DNA from: Deinococcales bacterium
GTDB taxonomy: Bacteria > Deinococcota > Deinococci > Deinococcales > Deinococcaceae
Assembly (NCBI GenBank): GCA_014378225.1
Contig: JACMOA010000290.1
Span: 1-7,243, forward strand
Length of the DNA stretch: 7,243 bases
Direction: 5' to 3'
In this document: in pieces, positions 5,896 through 7,243 of the stretch
Numbering within the stretch: position 1 is the first letter of the stretch
How the letters are laid out: each line of letters starts with the position of its first letter
Translations under genes and position numbers: made by a program
Notes under the pieces: model-generated
What the model saw: only the letters and a program-made list of their open reading frames with translations
Database searches by the model: none
What the model was told of the DNA's origin: nothing

Positions 5896-5951
5896 CTGGT
5901 AATTGGATGGTTTGATTTCGGGCGCTCGAGAATAAATCATTCAATTACTGG
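5896..5951 (+). ncRNA. Long imperfect hairpin, possible plus-strand RNA structure
   Basis: Bases 5896-5914 pair with 5933-5951 as 19 consecutive pairs if G-U is allowed, with an 18-base loop containing CTCGAG. The core is GTAATTG against CAATTAC. The non-Watson-Crick positions are five or six G-U pairs in plus-strand RNA; on the minus strand the same positions would be A-C mismatches. That asymmetry argues for a structured plus-strand transcript, such as the 3' UTR of the lyase message or a small RNA. A decayed inverted-repeat element is the alternative. No promoter of its own is evident. Confidence 0.4.
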
Positions 5952-5998
5952 TTACTTATGACCCACCGGAGGCGCAAAACCGATAACGGACGACTTTC

Positions 5999-7045
5999 TC
6001 ACTTTATCAACCCTCGAGCGCGGGCGTGCTGCACGGCTGCGGCTGTGTCCGGGACCATCACCATCTGGACACCCACCCCGGCCAGCTCGAGCGCGATTTT
6101 GTCCACCTGTTCGGCGCGGCGGCGGTTTCTCGAGCGCACCACCCGGATGTATATGGCGCGGATGCGGCCCCGATGTTGCACGCTGAGTGCAACCTCGCGG
6201 TAGATATCAGGGTCTTTTTCGCCGCTATCCCCAATCAGCACAAAGTCCAAACCGGGGTGGGTATCCAGAATGTGAAAAATGGTCTCGAGCTTGTGCGGCC
6301 CATGACCTGCCCGCAGGGTCTTCATACTCCAGTCTCGCAAGAAAAGCGTTCCCAGGGGAATGTCATTGAGGCGCAAAAAGTCTGTCAGCAGGTCATACAG
6401 GTTCCACGGACTCGAGGACACATAAAAGATGGGATTGTGCGACCCCGGCTTACACCCCTCCACCAGAGCGCGGTAAAACTCAGCCACACCCTCAAAAGGC
6501 AGGCGGTTGTGTGCATTTCTAAACAACACCGCAAAAATCATCTGCATTCGCAGGGCCACGTTGGTGGAGAGTACGGTGTCGTCAATATCCGAAATCACTC
6601 CATATTCAGGCTGTTGCACGACCCAGACCTGGCCCTCGGTGGTCACTAGCTCGGTGGTCAATGGCTCGAGCAGCTCTAGGTGCACGTTTACCCACCCCTC
6701 GAGCAGCAAGGGTGAACTCTGCACAAAGGTCAGCTCGAAAAAGCCTTCATCGTCGGTGGTGGCCTCGAGCGTAACCCCCGCACAGGTGGCCCGTATCCTC
6801 GCGCCCTCCACTTCCTCACTACGAAAGCGCCGCCAGGTGTTGCGAAAATTGAGCCATGCGCTGTCCAGCGGCGTAGGCGCAATGGTCATTTTATTGACCA
6901 TCACCCGGCCCCGCAAGCGCTGAACTTCGGGGGTACCGTGACCGTTGTAAGCGGCAATCATCAGCGGTGCTTCCGATTTTGAGCGGCGATACAGCCGCCC
7001 TAAAACCGCGTCTAAAATGTTTCTAAATCCTGTCGGTTCCATCAT
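5999..7045 (-). CDS. App1-type (DUF2183) phosphatase
   Basis: The 348-residue protein belongs to the App1/DUF2183 family, named after yeast App1p, a Mg2+-dependent phosphatidate phosphatase. An N-terminal region has the usual YNGHGTPEVQRLRGRV pattern (33-48). A beta-rich segment follows (about 80-145, GVTLEATTDDEGFFELTF). The catalytic domain begins with GVISDIDDTVLST (149-161), whose D153-x-D155-x-T157 is the HAD-like DxDxT motif. It continues with FYVSSSPWNLYDLL (207-220), LFLRDW (234-239), K252 and the signature LIGDSGEKDPDIY (270-282). All key residues are intact. No signal peptide or membrane segment is seen, so it is probably cytoplasmic. The substrate is likely a phospholipid or other phosphomonoester, by family only. 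Two adjacent ATGs (7045, 7042) are possible starts; neither has a Shine-Dalgarno. The gene is convergent with the lyase gene and divergent from the gene starting at 7233. Confidence 0.92.
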   Translation of the reverse strand: MMEPTGFRNILDAVLGRLYRRSKSEAPLMIAAYNGHGTPEVQRLRGRVMVNKMTIAPTPLDSAWLNFRNTWRRFRSEEVEGARIRATCAGVTLEATTDDEGFFELTFVQSSPLLLEGWVNVHLELLEPLTTELVTTEGQVWVVQQPEYGVISDIDDTVLSTNVALRMQMIFAVLFRNAHNRLPFEGVAEFYRALVEGCKPGSHNPIFYVSSSPWNLYDLLTDFLRLNDIPLGTLFLRDWSMKTLRAGHGPHKLETIFHILDTHPGLDFVLIGDSGEKDPDIYREVALSVQHRGRIRAIYIRVVRSRNRRRAEQVDKIALELAGVGVQMVMVPDTAAAVQHARARGLIK

Positions 7046-7056
7046 TGTGCGCTCTT

Positions 7057-7062
7057 ATCTTA
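7057..7062 (-). promoter_or_regulatory. Candidate -10 box of the App1 gene
   Basis: The minus strand reads TAAGAT, ending 11 bases before the first ATG at 7045. This predicts a leader of only about 4-5 bases, matching the lack of a ribosome-binding site. No convincing -35 at 17 bp. Confidence 0.35.
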
Positions 7063-7219
7063 CTCGAGCGCTCCCCCTTGAGCACAAATAAGGTCGAGCA
7101 AAAAGCGCTTCACACTTTAGAGTTTTGTGGATTTTAACTCTCGAGCACAGGATTGAGCGGTTAAAGCGTGAGGTATTTAACACATTCTCATCATCACCCA
7201 CATTCCACCCCTGACGTGT

Positions 7220-7225
7220 TATAGT
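7220..7225 (+). promoter_or_regulatory. -10 box of a leaderless gene at the right edge
   Basis: TATAGT is followed by seven bases and then the ATG at 7233, the same geometry as the PRTase gene start. Five of six bases match the consensus. There is no Shine-Dalgarno between box and ATG. Confidence 0.5.
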
Positions 7226-7232
7226 GGCTTTC

Positions 7233-7243
7233 ATGATTGAACC
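7233..7243 (+). CDS. Probable first codons of a gene cut by the window edge
   Basis: ATG ATT GAA CC (Met-Ile-Glu-Pro) is the only part visible. The call rests on the well-placed TATAGT box seven bases upstream, which mirrors other starts in the window. Nothing can be said of the product. Confidence 0.35.

Larger units (their letters stand above)
5803..5998. other. 196-bp convergent intergenic region rich in inverted repeats
   Basis: This spacer between convergent genes contains the 10-bp terminator-like hairpin, a 6-bp pair TGGCGG/CCGCCA (5843-5848 and 5871-5876), a tRNA T-arm-like string AGGTCGCGGGTTC (5876-5888), and the long wobble hairpin (5896-5951). No protein-coding gene with a convincing start was found. 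The concentration of structure is greater than in the other four spacers. Confidence 0.5.
7046..7232. other. Divergent intergenic region with a small inverted repeat
   Basis: This 187-bp spacer separates the App1 gene from the putative gene at the right edge. It carries candidate -10 boxes for both directions and a 6-bp inverted repeat, AGAGTT (7119-7124) and AACTCT (7136-7141), 11 bases apart. That repeat could be an operator but is short. No gene is seen inside it. Confidence 0.35.

Noticed and set aside
5803..5998. Complete tRNA gene in the convergent spacer
   Set aside because: Only a T-arm 5' half and a D-arm-like string are visible. No acceptor stem, no 3' T-arm strand and no proper anticodon arm can be built.
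6026..6923. Open plus-strand frames of 207 and 138 codons
   Set aside because: Both lie inside the App1 gene on the opposite strand. The App1 catalytic motifs are intact, and the antisense products are rich in Ser/Thr/His with no family resemblance.
1..7243. CRISPR array or insertion sequence
   Set aside because: No regularly spaced repeats, transposase motifs or terminal inverted repeats with target duplications were seen. The dispersed CTCGAG copies are single palindromes, not array repeats.

Overview
The window most resembles a chromosomal segment of a Deinococcota (Deinococcus-Thermus) bacterium, perhaps of the Meiothermus type. The grounds are the gene content, several gene starts with a -10-like box a few bases before the ATG and no Shine-Dalgarno sequence (probable leaderless mRNAs), and about 60 copies of the palindrome CTCGAG in 7.2 kb. 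The genus is an inference. There is no sign of insertion sequences, phage genes, CRISPR or rRNA. The whole window reads as five chromosomal genes plus two cut or barely visible ones, separated by five short intergenic regions of 105-202 bp.

Left third (minus strand, 1-2362): a two-gene operon. The first gene (2362 to 1034) encodes a 442-residue protein with a helical N-terminus, a long acidic disordered linker and a C-terminal Roadblock/LC7-like domain, the fold of MglB-type regulators of small GTPases. Its stop overlaps by 4 bp (ATGA) the start of the second gene, a secreted Ala/Leu-rich helical protein with a signal peptide and a Thr/Pro-rich tail, which runs off the left edge. A bidirectional terminator hairpin (about 2451-2480) separates this operon from the next gene.

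Centre: a PAP2-family membrane phosphatase (minus, 3422-2565) is divergent from a plus-strand pair: a StiP-type phosphoribosyltransferase-fold protein with a C-terminal Pelota/L7Ae-like domain (3616-4725), then a CitE/HpcH-HpaI-like TIM-barrel lyase (4831-5802). These two families recur together in the biosynthetic module linked to tellurium-resistance (Ter) stress systems, predicted to make a nucleoside-like metabolite. This pair is the least characterised biology in the window. The Ter proteins and the ATP-grasp partner are not present here.

Right third: an App1-type (DUF2183) phosphatase of the DxDxT class (minus, 7045-5999) converges on the lyase gene. The 196-bp region between them holds a tight 10-bp hairpin, a tRNA T-arm-like scrap, and a 19-pair imperfect hairpin whose G-U wobbles point to a plus-strand RNA. 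At the right edge a -10 box lies just before an ATG, apparently the first codons of another leaderless plus-strand gene.

Two unrelated phosphatidate-phosphatase-type enzymes (PAP2 and App1) flank the PRTase/lyase pair. Together with a possible GTPase regulator and a secreted protein, the window has an envelope and stress-response flavour, but a shared pathway is not demonstrated.
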